64,000 nucleotides of DNA from Metellina segmentata (Eukaryota; Arthropoda; Arachnida; Araneae; Tetragnathidae), in NCBI GenBank assembly GCA_947359465.1, contig OX375876.1:124863444-124927443 (forward strand), given 5' to 3'. A program made the position numbers and the translations under genes. Shown piece after piece: positions 45,576-57,700 of this stretch. Position 1 is the first letter of the stretch; each line of letters opens with the position of its first letter. Below the pieces are notes generated by a model. It ran no database searches. It was not told the DNA's origin and saw only the letters and a program-made list of their open reading frames with translations.

Positions 45576-46624
45576 GTGCTATAATTATGCAGTCTAAGCA
45601 CAAAAGACCGAATTGAAACATCTGCTTCAATCAAGGTCACTCCTTATCAGCGGCAGCAAAATAATAATAAACAAGCCAGCTTTGATTTGAAAACGCGTAG
45701 AGCTTTCCTGATGACCCAACACTTCCAGTACATTTAAGACTGCATTCATTACAACTATAAAACATCACTGTATTGATCCGCCCACTGATACTGTTTCTAC
45801 TACAGAAATTCGTAAAAATATGAATAGATGCACAGTAAAAATTAAGTATGAAAGAAACAAATGTCAAAACGAAGCTTCGTATTCAGTGTAAAAGAGACAA
45901 GTGAGAGAGTAAATTGGCTATATTAGAGCTCTCTTAAATAATTATGCTACCACGGAAAGCGTATTTGTTTACATCAAAAATGAGGAATTTTTACAATTAT
46001 TATGATTGCATTTACAGTAACATTACCTTCACACACTTTTGAAATTATCCCTTTCTTTCGTTAATACCCATAATTCATCTTTTGATTCGAAAGCAACACT
46101 GTGTGAAGATATAATTGAAGAGAGTGAAATTGTCTTACAGAATAAAAAATAATTTTCAGTGTAAAAAATCAGCATGCAGTCATGTTCTTATTCTATTCAC
46201 TAATGAAATCAAATAATCTCATCTTTGCCCTTCCTGATTTAGACTCATTCAATTTATAAAGTATTTTAGAGGCACCTACTTTTACACACATATATTTTTT
46301 TTAGAATTAAAAAAGATTTACTAGAAATTCAGGAGTAAAATTTTTGTTTTAACATAACCAAAAAATAGAAAAAAATTCTAGCTCATGTGTTTTCTGTATA
46401 AAAATATAACTAAATATTCTAAATTGATGCACAATAATTAATTTATCACTTAAAATAGCGAATTTTAAAAACGTTTTCTTCTTAACTTTCCTTTAAACAT
46501 TCGAGCTTCTTTTTTATTTAGTCAAATGCACGGGAATCTGGTGTGTCATGAAGCCTGCTTTAGCATCCAGTTGAAAAACCTCCACTGAAATCCTAATCCT
46601 TCACAGACAGCTGTCTCAATATGT
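45576..46624. other. AT-rich unassigned sequence
   Basis: No frame with recognisable features; no clear mariner or Tc1 inverted repeats found. Confidence 0.3.
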
Positions 46625-46994
46625 CGATAGGAAAGGAACTTAGTGACATTTGAAAGAGGTTATAGTTAGTTGTCATATTAGTGGCAAGTTTATTCGCGCA
46701 ATTGCGGTAGAATTATCACAGCAACGGTCAACTGTTGGTGATGTCGTGAAGAAGTGGAAGACCACGGGAGTTGGGACACGAACTGCACACTTTGGTCGTC
46801 CCCGTAAACTGAACGAACAGGATCGGCGTGTCTTGAAGCGTGAAGTTTGTAAGAACCCCAAGAAACCACTCCAAATCATCAACAGTGAGTTTCAACATGC
46901 AGCTGGGGTTACGGTGCACCCCAATACTTTGCGGAAAGAACTGCACACCCTCAATATCGACGGATGTGTTGCCACACAAACCAAACTTCACCTC
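46625..46994 (+). pseudogene. Tc1-like transposase, N-terminal part
   Basis: Plus-strand reading begins TFERGYS (about 46640) and continues ISGKFIRAIAVELSQQRSTV, VKKWKTTGVGTRT, GRPRKLNEQDRRVLKREV and HPNTLRKELHTLNIDG. These are the two helix-turn-helix motifs and GRPR hook of Tc1 transposases. Near 46970 the frame shifts and reads HKPNFTSV before an LTR element interrupts at 46995. The rest of the gene resumes at about 48394. Confidence 0.88.
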
Positions 46995-48388
46995 TGTTAT
47001 GTACTTTTTTTAAAACAAATTTAACGATTGTAAAAGGTTCGAAGTTTGGAGGGAGCAAAGGGGGAACCCTCATTGGAGGAGAGGGTAACTGGATCTCGTC
47101 CCACTGGCTTCAGATGGGATGGGGGTCATCTCAAAAGGGAGACTAGTAAGAGGCTTGTATAAAATACTTTGTTTTAAGGTCTAATGGACATGTGGTGAAG
47201 GTAGCTTCATCACATATCCTTCCCTCCCCTCAAAATTTTGAACAATAGTGACATACACAAAGACTTAACAAAAATTCCAGTGTTGATAAATCCAATGGCT
47301 GAAAATTCTACACAATAACCTGTAGCTCCTGAAAATGAAAAAAAAAATCTCTGAATAAGTTCAAAAGTTAATGCGCGGTTGACGAATGTATATGACGACC
47401 TGTGGATCGTCAAAAATGAAAAGTTCTGTGGATAAGTTCAAAAGTTTACAGATGGTTGAGGAATGAACATGACTTCTAGCTCATGAAAATGAAAAGTTCT
47501 CTGCTGTTGTTGCTTTGAAAGAATGCTAGCTGGAAGTGGAAATCTAGTGTGTTCTGGATTCTGTTGATTGAAGAGGATTCGTTTTATTGAAGCAACTGCT
47601 GCATTGACCTGTCTCCTAAGATCAATATTCCTTCTGAGTAGTGTGGCTGAAATAAACACAGGCAGTAAGGTTCTTTTTGAAATAGTTTGTAAGGTGAATG
47701 AGAAACTGGTTTGGGTTACCTGACCAAATGCACATGCCAGTGAGTCAATCAACAAAATATCATGAGTGGAACAACGGGGTGAAATAACAAAAAACTAGGT
47801 CACACTGACTAAATTTTAACAAACCAAAAATTCTGAAAAAGGTAAGGGTGGACAACATTGCAAAAGAGAACAACAAACTTCCTAACACACCGACGCTAAA
47901 GGGGACTACCAGTTTTGATGAATGCATAAGAAAAAAATGATAAGTGACCAAAATCTATTCACAATTCTGTAACAAAATTTACTACCATATATGACTTCAT
48001 AGTAGACACTAAAATGAATGGAGGTGTATCACATTAAAAAACAAAGAGAGCCAACTAATTGTGGTAATCTTATAAACAAGTGAAGTAATTTTTTTTGAAT
48101 GAAATAGTGTGTCAGGCCAAGAGAATTTTTCCTTGAGGCTTCATACATAGAGACATATGAGCATACTATAATGAACGATGTCTGTAGATTTATTTGTCGA
48201 CTTCGAAGGTTATATCTATTTTCTGGTTGCTGGTGAGGAGTTGGTTCTTTATTTAAGTATGGTTTTCTTCGTGGAGCATATTTCAATCTTGCAATATTTA
48301 TTTTAAATGGCGTGCTATGTATGTTATCTTCTTCTTGTATGATACAGTTAAGGTCATTTGGACATGTGGTGAAGGTAGCTTCATCACA
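46995..48388 (-). mobile_element. Internally deleted LTR retrotransposon inside Tc1
   Basis: The 3' LTR is at 46995-47215 (plus-strand ends TGTTATGTAC and GCTTCATCACA). It is preceded on the element strand by a purine tract (GAGGGGAGGGAAGG). The same about 30-base start (TGTGATGAAGCTACCTTCACC on the element strand) recurs at 48388, where the 5' LTR is cut short and continues into pol-like sequence. Flanks ACCTC (46990-46994) and ACCCC (48389-48393) are a probable 5 bp target duplication with one change. Length 1394 bp. Confidence 0.7.
48029..48388 (-). pseudogene. Pol C-terminal-like frame of the deleted LTR element
   Basis: The frame runs from the LTR start through STPFKINIARLKYAPRRKPY to PENRYNLRSRQ. 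The RYNLRSR type of tail is frequent at the end of Gypsy pol. Upstream pol is deleted. The frames further left (47438-47951) contain hydrophobic stretches and could be the remains of an additional gene, which I cannot identify. Confidence 0.4.
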
Positions 48389-48393
48389 ACCCC

Positions 48394-49042
48394 ATCCAAC
48401 AGACTCGTTTGGTGTTTGCAACGTTGCAACTGGACTGTGAAACACTGGAAAATTGTTTTATCTACGAGTCACGCTACAAACTCTTCCAGTCGGATGGGCG
48501 TGCTTGGGTTTGGCGAATGCCGGGCGAACATCTGTTACCCGAGTGCATCGTTCCAACTGTCAAGTTCAATGGGGGTGGTGTGCTTGTTTGGAGGTATTTT
48601 TCGTGGTATGGCCTGGGACCTTTGCATGCTGTTCATATTAAATTGAACGCCGACGCCTACATGAACATTTTGGACAATCAGGTTCTTCCTACGCTCTGGT
48701 AATTTTATGGAATGGACGAATGTTTCTTCCATGACTACAACGCTACATGTCATGCTGAAGCCTATGCCAAGCAGTGGTATCAAGATATGGATGTAAAAAG
48801 TCTTCACTGGCCTGATCAGAGTCCCGACCTAAACCCCATAGAACATTTGTGGAACGAATTACAGCAACGCTTACAGACCAGCAAACCACATCCGAAATCT
48901 ACAGCAAAGCTGGCGATATTCTTGCAGCAAGGATTCTTGCAGAATGGACACATCCATAGCTGTGTATCAGAACCTTGTTGAAAGTATGCCCAGAAGGGTT
49001 GCTAGTGTCATTGTAGCACGTGGAGGACCATACCCCTATTAA
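48394..49042 (+). pseudogene. Tc1-like transposase, catalytic part
   Basis: Reading resumes as [20 protein letters not shown], then [75 protein letters not shown] and finally VYQNLVESMPRRVASVIVAR to a TAA at 49040-49042. The first catalytic Asp (DESR in active proteins) is Tyr here. The second (HDYNA) and the Glu (PIEH) are present. A stop after LPTLW (48700) and a shift near 48950 also break the gene. Confidence 0.9.
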
Positions 49043-50714
49043 AACATGTATTATTTCCCTTATACCATCAAATCTTGCTGTCCGGTCCATTATTGTAGTG
49101 TAGTGTATATCAGAGTAACCAAACTGTTAAGTGAAGTACTTTTTGGTAAACAAAGTTACGATGTTTAATTCAGACTTGCTACAACAACCATCAGGAGTCT
49201 TTTAACAAGTGTAGAAATGAAGAGAGTGGTTTTTGTTATTCAAGTAATAAATTTTCTTAGCAAGTGAGAATTTGTCAGCGCTGCCATTTTCATATTGAGG
49301 CGCCACATTCTACATTGGCGCATTAAATGTATTTTTGACTTAAAAAGAGCATTCATTTTTTTACTTTTAGGAAAAATATAAGACTTCACACCTATCTTTA
49401 CGAGCTGATAAATAAATCAAAATATTTCTACCATCGATGCTTTATAAACAAATTCAGAACACAATTTAACCTCTTGAATGTTAGGACAATGTACGAATGT
49501 ATACGAAAAATTGTGGTTTACTGATGTGTATTTTCCTTTATGTGTTTTCCCCAAACAGAAGAATTTCAAATAAATCTGATGCAGACTTGGAAACATTCTA
49601 AATTACATCAAGTTTATATGAATAATCCATTTCTTTCGAACGCATTAGCAGCTGTCCTTGAAGGATCTTTCTGTGTGCAACAATTCTGTAAGACACAATA
49701 ATACACTACATACTACCTCTGAGCAATAAATGTTACTTTCGATCGCTTACTGATGTTCTGACTATGTATTGGGAAGAAAACCCCAAACCCTTATTATTCC
49801 ACCTGTTAATTTGATAAAGGGGATAACGTTAATCTAAAATGCCATTCTAAGAGTGGCGAATAACATGACTGTTCACTGAAAGTTTTCTAAATTTCAGTTC
49901 AGCAAAATGAAGTGCGGTATAGATCCTTTTGGAATGTTGCTGTTACTAATCTCCTTAGTCGAGATATAATCTAGATCTAGTCCAAAAGACAATGTTTTTA
50001 AGGTCACACAGTTTCCAACTCCTTTTAGTCGCCACTCCAGAAACTGTTCGACAAACACCAATACAATACAAAATATGGGTAGGAGTTGCTGAGGTTGCGG
50101 ATCTTGAACAAGTTGTAAGATTCTTAATACCTATCACAAAAGTCATATATCTTGTGTGTCTGTTTCTAAGTCTTGTCAGAGCAGTCTGGCGCATTCCCAT
50201 TCAGAGATACACTACTTGTCGGTAAAAACGCTGTACACTTTAAAAAGGATACAATTTAAAATATTCTAAAATATGTTATTGTTAATACTTCAGATAAATT
50301 GAATATATTTAGTTAATTTTTCCACACACCACACTTTAAGAACTTTTTTTGGTGGTTCACACTGAAATTCTCAATTGCTGCCCTCAAACAATTTACAAAA
50401 ACAGTTTATTTACGAAAGCTTGAATTTTTATTGAACAAGACTTATGAATTTCGCCAAAAATTAATTATGTACCCTACGAATGTAATTTGAGAATCTCGGG
50501 AAATTATTTTCGAAATGAAATACAATTTACAACTAAAATAAAAGAGAATTTATAAAAATGAAATAATGAAAATAAAGTGCACATCAATTATTAGTAATTA
50601 ATTTCAATCAAATTAGTAAAATTAAAATTTATCAAATCACTCATAAGAAAGACGATCTTGGATTCGTTACCAATTTGTCTTTTGAGTAAACTACTAGTAG
50701 TAATGACCAGTCAA
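49043..50714. other. Unassigned intergenic sequence
   Basis: AT-rich. A frame at 49992-50225 has hydrophobic stretches but no family resemblance. About 30 bases at 49131-49161 match 42111-42141. Confidence 0.3.
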
Positions 50715-50855
50715 TCAGTAAGGAGAAGGTTTACATTGAAGTGACCAGCCCCCATGTACACGACGGTCTATGACTGAGCCGAGTTTCGAACTCGCAAACC
50801 CCTTGTTGCTATTGCTCTGCTCATTCAACTGGGCTATCGAGGCACCATTTCATAG
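50715..50855 (-). repeat. tRNA-derived SINE, second family
   Basis: On the minus strand: GGTGCCTCGATAGCCCAGTT, with an A-box-like TAGCCCAGTTGAATGAGC, then a B-box-like GCGAGTTCGAAACTC, in tRNA-like spacing. A non-tRNA tail follows toward 50715. It differs from the SINE at 12872. Confidence 0.65.
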
Positions 50856-51307
50856 AGATATATTATGTCTACTCTTGGTTTTGAACCGCGTATTAAAAAT
50901 TAACCTCTGAAAAAAGAGAATAAATCACTTAAAATTTGGTAACGAAAGTTCTTGCCAACTTGTTCTATCACAAAAATATCGCAGGAGATACAAAAAAAAA
51001 ATTTCGGTTGCTTTGGGGGGTGGCTGACATTACTCATCGACCCCTGGGTGCGATAGTATGTTTGTGTAAACAGACATCCATTTCATCAAACTATTTATTC
51101 ATCAAAGAGAGAGTTTTCAGTAAATCTATTTACATTTAATAACAAATAATAACGCTTGTATAAATTTATAAAAAATCTCTAATAGAAGCTACGTACTAAA
51201 TTACTTATTCAAGTGTACTATTTTTAAAATTACCTTCTTCATCATACCATTATATTTTGTTATGGCGTGTGACTTTCAAAAGAATAATATGCATTTAGGA
51301 AAACATT

Positions 51308-51340
51308 TATATAAACGAACTGAAAGAACGACTTTCAGTT
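51308..51340 (+). promoter_or_regulatory. Core promoter: TATA box and initiator
   Basis: TATATAAA at 51308-51315 and an arthropod-type initiator TTCAGTT with the probable start A at 51337, 29 bp downstream. The spacing is canonical for RNA polymerase II. It lies 328 bp upstream of the signal-peptide ATG. Confidence 0.6.
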
Positions 51341-51664
51341 TCCGTGTTGATACAACTACTTTACCTTTCTTTGTAAAGCAATTTAATTCTTTTTGAAATA
51401 TGCCATACGCGGATACATTGAAAACAATCATTATTATAATGTAGCGCATAATTGTCTAATTTTTAAGTTTGTTACTGAAGCTGAGGTTCATTCAAACAAA
51501 GTTTCATTGAAAACAATAATAAATTCCCGAATAATAGGTATCGAGTTATGCATTATAATAAACGTCAAAAATTCCGTCAGTCTAAACAAACTATTTGATC
51601 AGTATTCACATTCGTGCATTTATAAGGTGGAATTGGAACTATCGTTTCTAATTTTATTAGCAAA

Positions 51665-51776
51665 ATGTTTAGTACGAATTTGCCAAAACTACTCTTCGCA
51701 TTCGTTCTCCTTGTACCATGCCTTTGCCAAATATCAGATAATGTCTCTCCGTGTATGAGTACTGCCAACTGTAAAG
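51665..51776 (+). CDS. Exon 1: signal peptide and start of mature protein
   Basis: The ATG at 51665 opens 37 codons plus one base. MFSTNLPKLLFAFVLLVPCL is a textbook signal peptide: a basic residue, a hydrophobic core, and cleavage likely after CLCQ. The mature start contains SPC and TANCK. Donor AAAG|GTATAA at 51776. Possible alternative donor six bases earlier (AACT|GTAAAG). Confidence 0.8.
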
Positions 51777-54700
51777 GTATAATAAAGTTATAACTTAATT
51801 TATCCAATAATTATAATTTAAATGTATTATGTTTCAGAATATTTGGGAACTAGATATACTTCATGGTAAGGTGTTTTTGTAATAGTTTCTTAATTTTGTG
51901 ATAGTTGTGATCAGTTCGGTACTTGAAATTAACCGTTATTTTTCATTTAATTTGCTAATTCCTCTAATTTATCATTTCCAGATCATGCTTTTTACCCTCT
52001 GAGACTGTGCCGTATTATTCAACACTAACATATCACATCTTTTCTAGCATTAATCTTTTTACTATCTCATTTTTCAGCTGCATTTAAATCAACATGTTTA
52101 AATATAGTATTTACAATTTGATGGTACTGATTGAAGCGGTTTACATTTTGCTTCATGTTGGTGACTAACATCTTGTTTAATAAATCTAACTTAAATAATT
52201 GATTCAAGTGTCTGTGTGTATTTTATATTGTGTTAAATTGACACCTGTCTATAGCTTATCTGTTTGTGGACCTTGTGTCATTTAACTTAACAAAAGCAAC
52301 CAAACAATCTGTATGCCTGAAATCAACATATTTTTAGGAGTCTTTCTACCAATAGGATTAGGAAACTTTGCATAAAAGACGTTTACCTCAGTTATATATG
52401 AACTATGATACGGTATAAGTCATGTAAAACTCAAAACATCACAAAAATAAATTTTAAATCATTTGAAATAAGTTAAATTTGAACCAGTGAGAGCAACTTG
52501 TATTCTTTTCAGCAGAGACAGTCATTCAAACACCAACAAATCATCGTTATTTTGTTCACATGTGTTTATATTTCATTGTAGATATAATGTGAGGGGAATT
52601 TCGTCCTGAAAATATATTTCTGTACCTTGGTTGAAAAAGGGGACAATGACCAAATTCACTGATTTTGAGTTATATCTACAAATAACTTTAAGGGAATGAA
52701 AGTTATAGCAAACGGAGACATGCCAATGTCTTGTCAATACATTACAAAAGAATCAAATATTAGAAGTATTACTTATGTCATAAAAATTAAAATAAATAAG
52801 AATTACTTAATCAGTTACTACCAAAAACTTGCACAAATGGGACATTGATACTTTTTATTCCAAGTTACAGATTTTTAATGCATTAAAATTATTTTCATTT
52901 TATAGGTACAGTTTTCTGTTCAGATTGATGTATTGAAAACATATTAAAGTCTATATATGCATACATTTATTTTATTTCTAGTGGTTAGTGAAATTTCGTG
53001 TCTGCTTTTATTTTTAAAACAAATCAGATGCTTCGTTCGTGAAAATGTGTTCTTTCACTTTTAGATATATTTTTCTGAATTTTCAGAGGGACCTGATAAA
53101 GATAAAATGGATGGATGCCTCGCTATACTAAATAATGAGGTATGTAGTTTCCAAGTGTTTTTGTATTACTTGATCGAGCTATCGTAAAATAATTAAATAA
53201 CGTAATGAAGCAAAAATCGTAATAATGCACTCTAAAATTATGTAAAAAAAAACCCGTTGGACCTGATGCTGATTGTCAGTAATGAGTTTAAAATTTCATG
53301 AGCCCAAAAATATTTTGTTTTAGAATTTTTTCCTGATATCATGTATTTTATCATAAACTGTGATAAAGTTGGTTTCAGTGTGTTAAATATTCTTAAACAA
53401 ATCAAAATTGAATAATATTTCTTTGTTGCTATCTCTTCGATTAAAAATGATCATCATACAAGTGATTCTTAAGTCTTACATAGGCTTTAAGGGTGTCTAA
53501 AACTCAAAATATTAAAAATATATATATATATTTTTTCAAAATTTTTTTTACTATCTTAAAAAAATAATATAGATATTTCTGAATGAAATGACAAATACAT
53601 TTTTTCTACCATCCGTAGAACCGGAAATATTCAAATTTTTATAAACATGACACCTGCAAATCAAAGGAGTCTTTATAATTTTAAGGTTTTTTTTTCTCCT
53701 TTTGGTTTGGGGAATGGGATTTCAATAGTAAAAATGGATATAACTTAAAAACTAATGGTAAAAATTAAAGACATTTTCTACATTTACTTTTCAAATATAT
53801 TTCTTTAATTTGTCTTCAGCAATTGTGTGAATATATGTAAAACTTTTTTTCTATAATTTTTCGAACTTTGTATACTATGTGTTTTATGTAGTTTTTGAAC
53901 GAAATATTTTTTTAATGTTTTCTAATTGTTTTAACCAAAAATCACGAAGAAAATTTATGGTATGAACTTTTAGAAGTGAATTAATGCAAAAATGAAGTGG
54001 TTTGTTACAAAATATTTTAAGATATATCAATTTTACCCAACGTCAAAATTTTGACATTTCAGAATATTAATTTAGAAAATATAAAATACTTATTTTCAAA
54101 ACACAATGTATACCTACAGAAACCATTTTAGAACAAAAATTTTAAAATTGAAGATTTTATAATTTTGAGTCCCGAACTCCCACTTCTCCGCCCTTAAATG
54201 GAGCTGGGATTTCAAGGATATTTGTAGAGGATTGACCATACAGTTTCACATTTTGTTAAATGTGGAAAAACTGCGTTTGATTGAGAAAAAGATAACACAA
54301 ACACACCTTTGTAATCTGTAAAAATCTAACTCTGAAATCTTCAGAACACTATGTGTTGTGAAGTATATCGATCTTGATGGAACCAAATGTCTAACATCAA
54401 CTGGACAAAAGTAAACAAAGCGAAAAAACAAAGTTAAATTAAAAAATCCGAGATTCATTCTCGAGTATTTTTCAATATTTGAAATATAGGTGTTCTTATC
54501 GAGATTAAGTGTAACCAGCCAGTCTCACAAAATAAAACAAAACGGTTGAAGTAAATATATTGATCCCTCCAAATATTTTTAAAATGCCTGCAAATCATAT
54601 ATTGCGGTCCAAATAATTTTACAATTGACGCATAGGGACTACTGATATTCAAATACTAAGAATTCCATCTCAAAGATACATCAAATTCAAAGAAATTGAA

Positions 54701-57700
54701 GATAGATTTGCCAACGAGGGGCCACTGTCAAACCTCTTCACATACCTTGGCCACTAAACTGTCGAGTGTGATTTACCTTAAAGAGGTTTGGAGGTAAAAT
54801 TTTAAGAATCCAACAATTTATATACCTTGGAGTAACTCCCACCCTGGACCCTAGTTCAATATACGAATGACAAAAAAAGTTAGACAGTTTGTTCTAGATT
54901 TGTGAGCGGGGATCTCCGATCTCTATTATTCGTTCAGGGCCATAAGGCATTTTCTACTTGGCCTAAAATGCAACGCTCAGTAAACTTCCCGTCATTTTTT
55001 AACTTTTTGAGGAAAAGCTGTTCGGTTTGCAGCGTAACCAGCCAGTCTACAAAAGACAGTACGTTCAAAGCAAAGAATAAGGCAATTGTGCTGTAGCGAA
55101 TTGATTTATCTCAGATGCAGGAACCAGATACGGACCTCCAAATACTTTTATCGGCCAGCAGTCCAGATATGGTCATCCAAATATTTTTTTAACAGAACCG
55201 CAGTCGAGATACGATCCTCCGAATAGGTTTACCTGGCAGTACACCCGATGCGGGCTTCCAAGTATGTTTAACCTGCAGGGGAAACCAACAAGGCAAGACA
55301 TATATTATTCATTCTTAAAAATTAAATATTTAAAAAAATAATAAATCAGAGCCTATATTGTTCGCAAATATCTACATTGAAATACTATATTCATTATTGC
55401 TTCATTATTGTGTTCTTCGTGTCTCGAGTAGTGTACACTTGACTTTAGGAATTGAGGAGATGGTCATTGAGAGACCTTCAAGCCTGCTGCATTGTCTAGA
55501 ACGAGGGGGACATTTTAAATGACTTCGGACAGACCCCTGTGACATCCTTCTCCCTCCATCTTTAGCTCGAATAGAACGAGAAAAACCGAGAACTTTTATT
55601 CTGATACCATCCATGAAGTGAATGATTAAAATAACTTGAAGAGGCCGCCATGCTGTTTTTAATATCAAAGAAGAAGAATTGGAAAATGTAATTACCTCCT
55701 CGTCTTGACAAGTTACCTAGTCAATAGCAAAATTGACCTGATCTTGATGGAAGGAATATGTCGTCATCAGGAGAAAAGAGACCAGATCTTGATATCGTTG
55801 TCATAAAAATTGGCAGTATCGTGATGACGAGATACCTCATCATTAGCAAAATTGGTTAGATCTTGATGGACAAGATATCTGGTCGAAACAACTTGGAGTC
55901 CCAGATAAGATTCAAACTTCACATTCTTCGCCCCCACGATGTCTCGTTCGCGTTATCGACATCAAGGTAGACGGGATCATCCTTAAACCCGATCACCTTC
56001 TAAATTCATTCCACAATACCTTATGTACGCACATATGGGCCTAATCTGAATAAATCACATCTTCAAAATAAAAACTGATGTAATCCTCAAAATCTCCAAA
56101 TCCCGACTCAATTGAAATGTGACCGGATATTAAGTCATCTAAATTCTCGTGTGACCTTAACAATCTTTCTCTGGTAATGGATGATTTCTATTCGTCCTTT
56201 TGTAGCGTTGGACTTTGTCAGAGTGTCCGAGCGATGTCTAATTTGATAGACAGTGTGTGTAGTAGTGGCCAATAAAAGAGGGACACTGCATACCTCAGTT
56301 AGACAGCAAAATTTATTTACAATATAGTAATACATTTTCCAATAGATACGCCACACCGTCCGGTGCAAAAACACGTCTTACTTCTCTGAAGTGTACAAAT
56401 CTGACTTATTACTGTTCTATTTCAGAACAGCACCCAACATTTCACGTTCTTGATCGTATCAGAACACAGGCACTGTCCTACATCGATGTTCGTCTACTAG
56501 AACAGTAGCAACCAGAACACACGAACAACTGTTCTTATAACCTATCTGTGTTCGTAATCACTTGTTGGCAGATCATTAGTGACTTTTTGAGCGTATTAAA
56601 ATTCGTAGACTATTTAATTTACGTAGACCTTAAAGATTAAGTAACAACAGTGTGCTAAAAATGTTTCTTATAGATTTTTCTTTCATTCAATAGGACTTTA
56701 AATCAGCAGGAAAGTACTTAAGTACTCATCTTGCGGAGAAGTACAAGAGCTCAGCTTTTCTGGAAATAGTGGATACATTTTGCAATTCAGATGATCAGGT
56801 GTGCTCTTGACATTCTATCTATTTTATGGAATTAGAAAACTGTCTTTTGAAATAGCATGTATAACGCCCTTTTAATAACTTTATAGAGCTCATTGGTGTG
56901 CAAAATGTAACACAGTTGTTTTTAAAGATAACAACCTTCGAGGCCATCACGGCATTACCTGTAGAGTTCGTCTGCGAAGCAAACCAAATAGGAATACGTA
57001 GCAATCACCGGGGTTGGCGAGAGCCAGCGAACTCTGGTCACACCAGACACCACGAAAAGAACTGTCACGAGAAACACCGTTCTGGCCACACAGTGGCTAG
57101 TACTAGAATCAAAAGGGGATAATATAACGCTGTTCACGATTCTCCCAAATATCCGAATCTGCACAGAATTATAGCACTATGTACTGTTAAACACAGTATA
57201 GTTTGCAGCTTCTGTAGTTGGAACTCGTACCAGGAATGTTTAAGTTGGCATCAGGGTAAACGACTTTCTTTGTTATAAATAAAACCTTTATAGGCTTTTA
57301 GATACAAATTTATTCTCCTCATATTCGATAAATCGATTTATTTAAACAATAATTTTAGTTTTATAAATTAAACAGCGTATTAGAGGCATTTCATGTTAAG
57401 ATAAATGCAGATGGCGGTAGACTTAAAAATGGCGATCATGTTTTCAGTACGATCTCGGAACGTAACGACACTTGGCTTGTTTTTCTAATACGATTTCAGC
57501 ACCGCCAATAAAAATTCCAGTTCAGTTCCATCCTTAACATTTGACGAGCTTTACTCCATCAAGAAAAACAAAGATTTAAAGACGTTGAGGGTCCCTCCAT
57601 CCCATGGTTGGTATAGGCGGAACAGTCCTGATGGCTCTATTCGCCTTGCCTGTGATAGGGCCGATCAGACAGCGTTGTCTAGTTTTGCTAGCGGTCACCT

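Larger units (their letters stand above)
53140..56693 (+). other. Large intron
   Basis: About 3.5 kb, AT-rich. Contains two repeats (55095-55275 and 55690-55905). No other exon was convincing. Confidence 0.5.

Noticed and set aside
49955..50225. Overlapping frames on both strands as a gene
   Set aside because: No domain, signal peptide or splice context; likely chance.
50770..50850. tRNA gene on the minus strand
   Set aside because: A/B boxes are present but the arms do not pair well and a SINE-like tail follows.
54902..55096. Possible extra exon of the secreted-protein gene
   Set aside because: No suitable acceptor and donor in the needed phase, and it overlaps repeated sequence.
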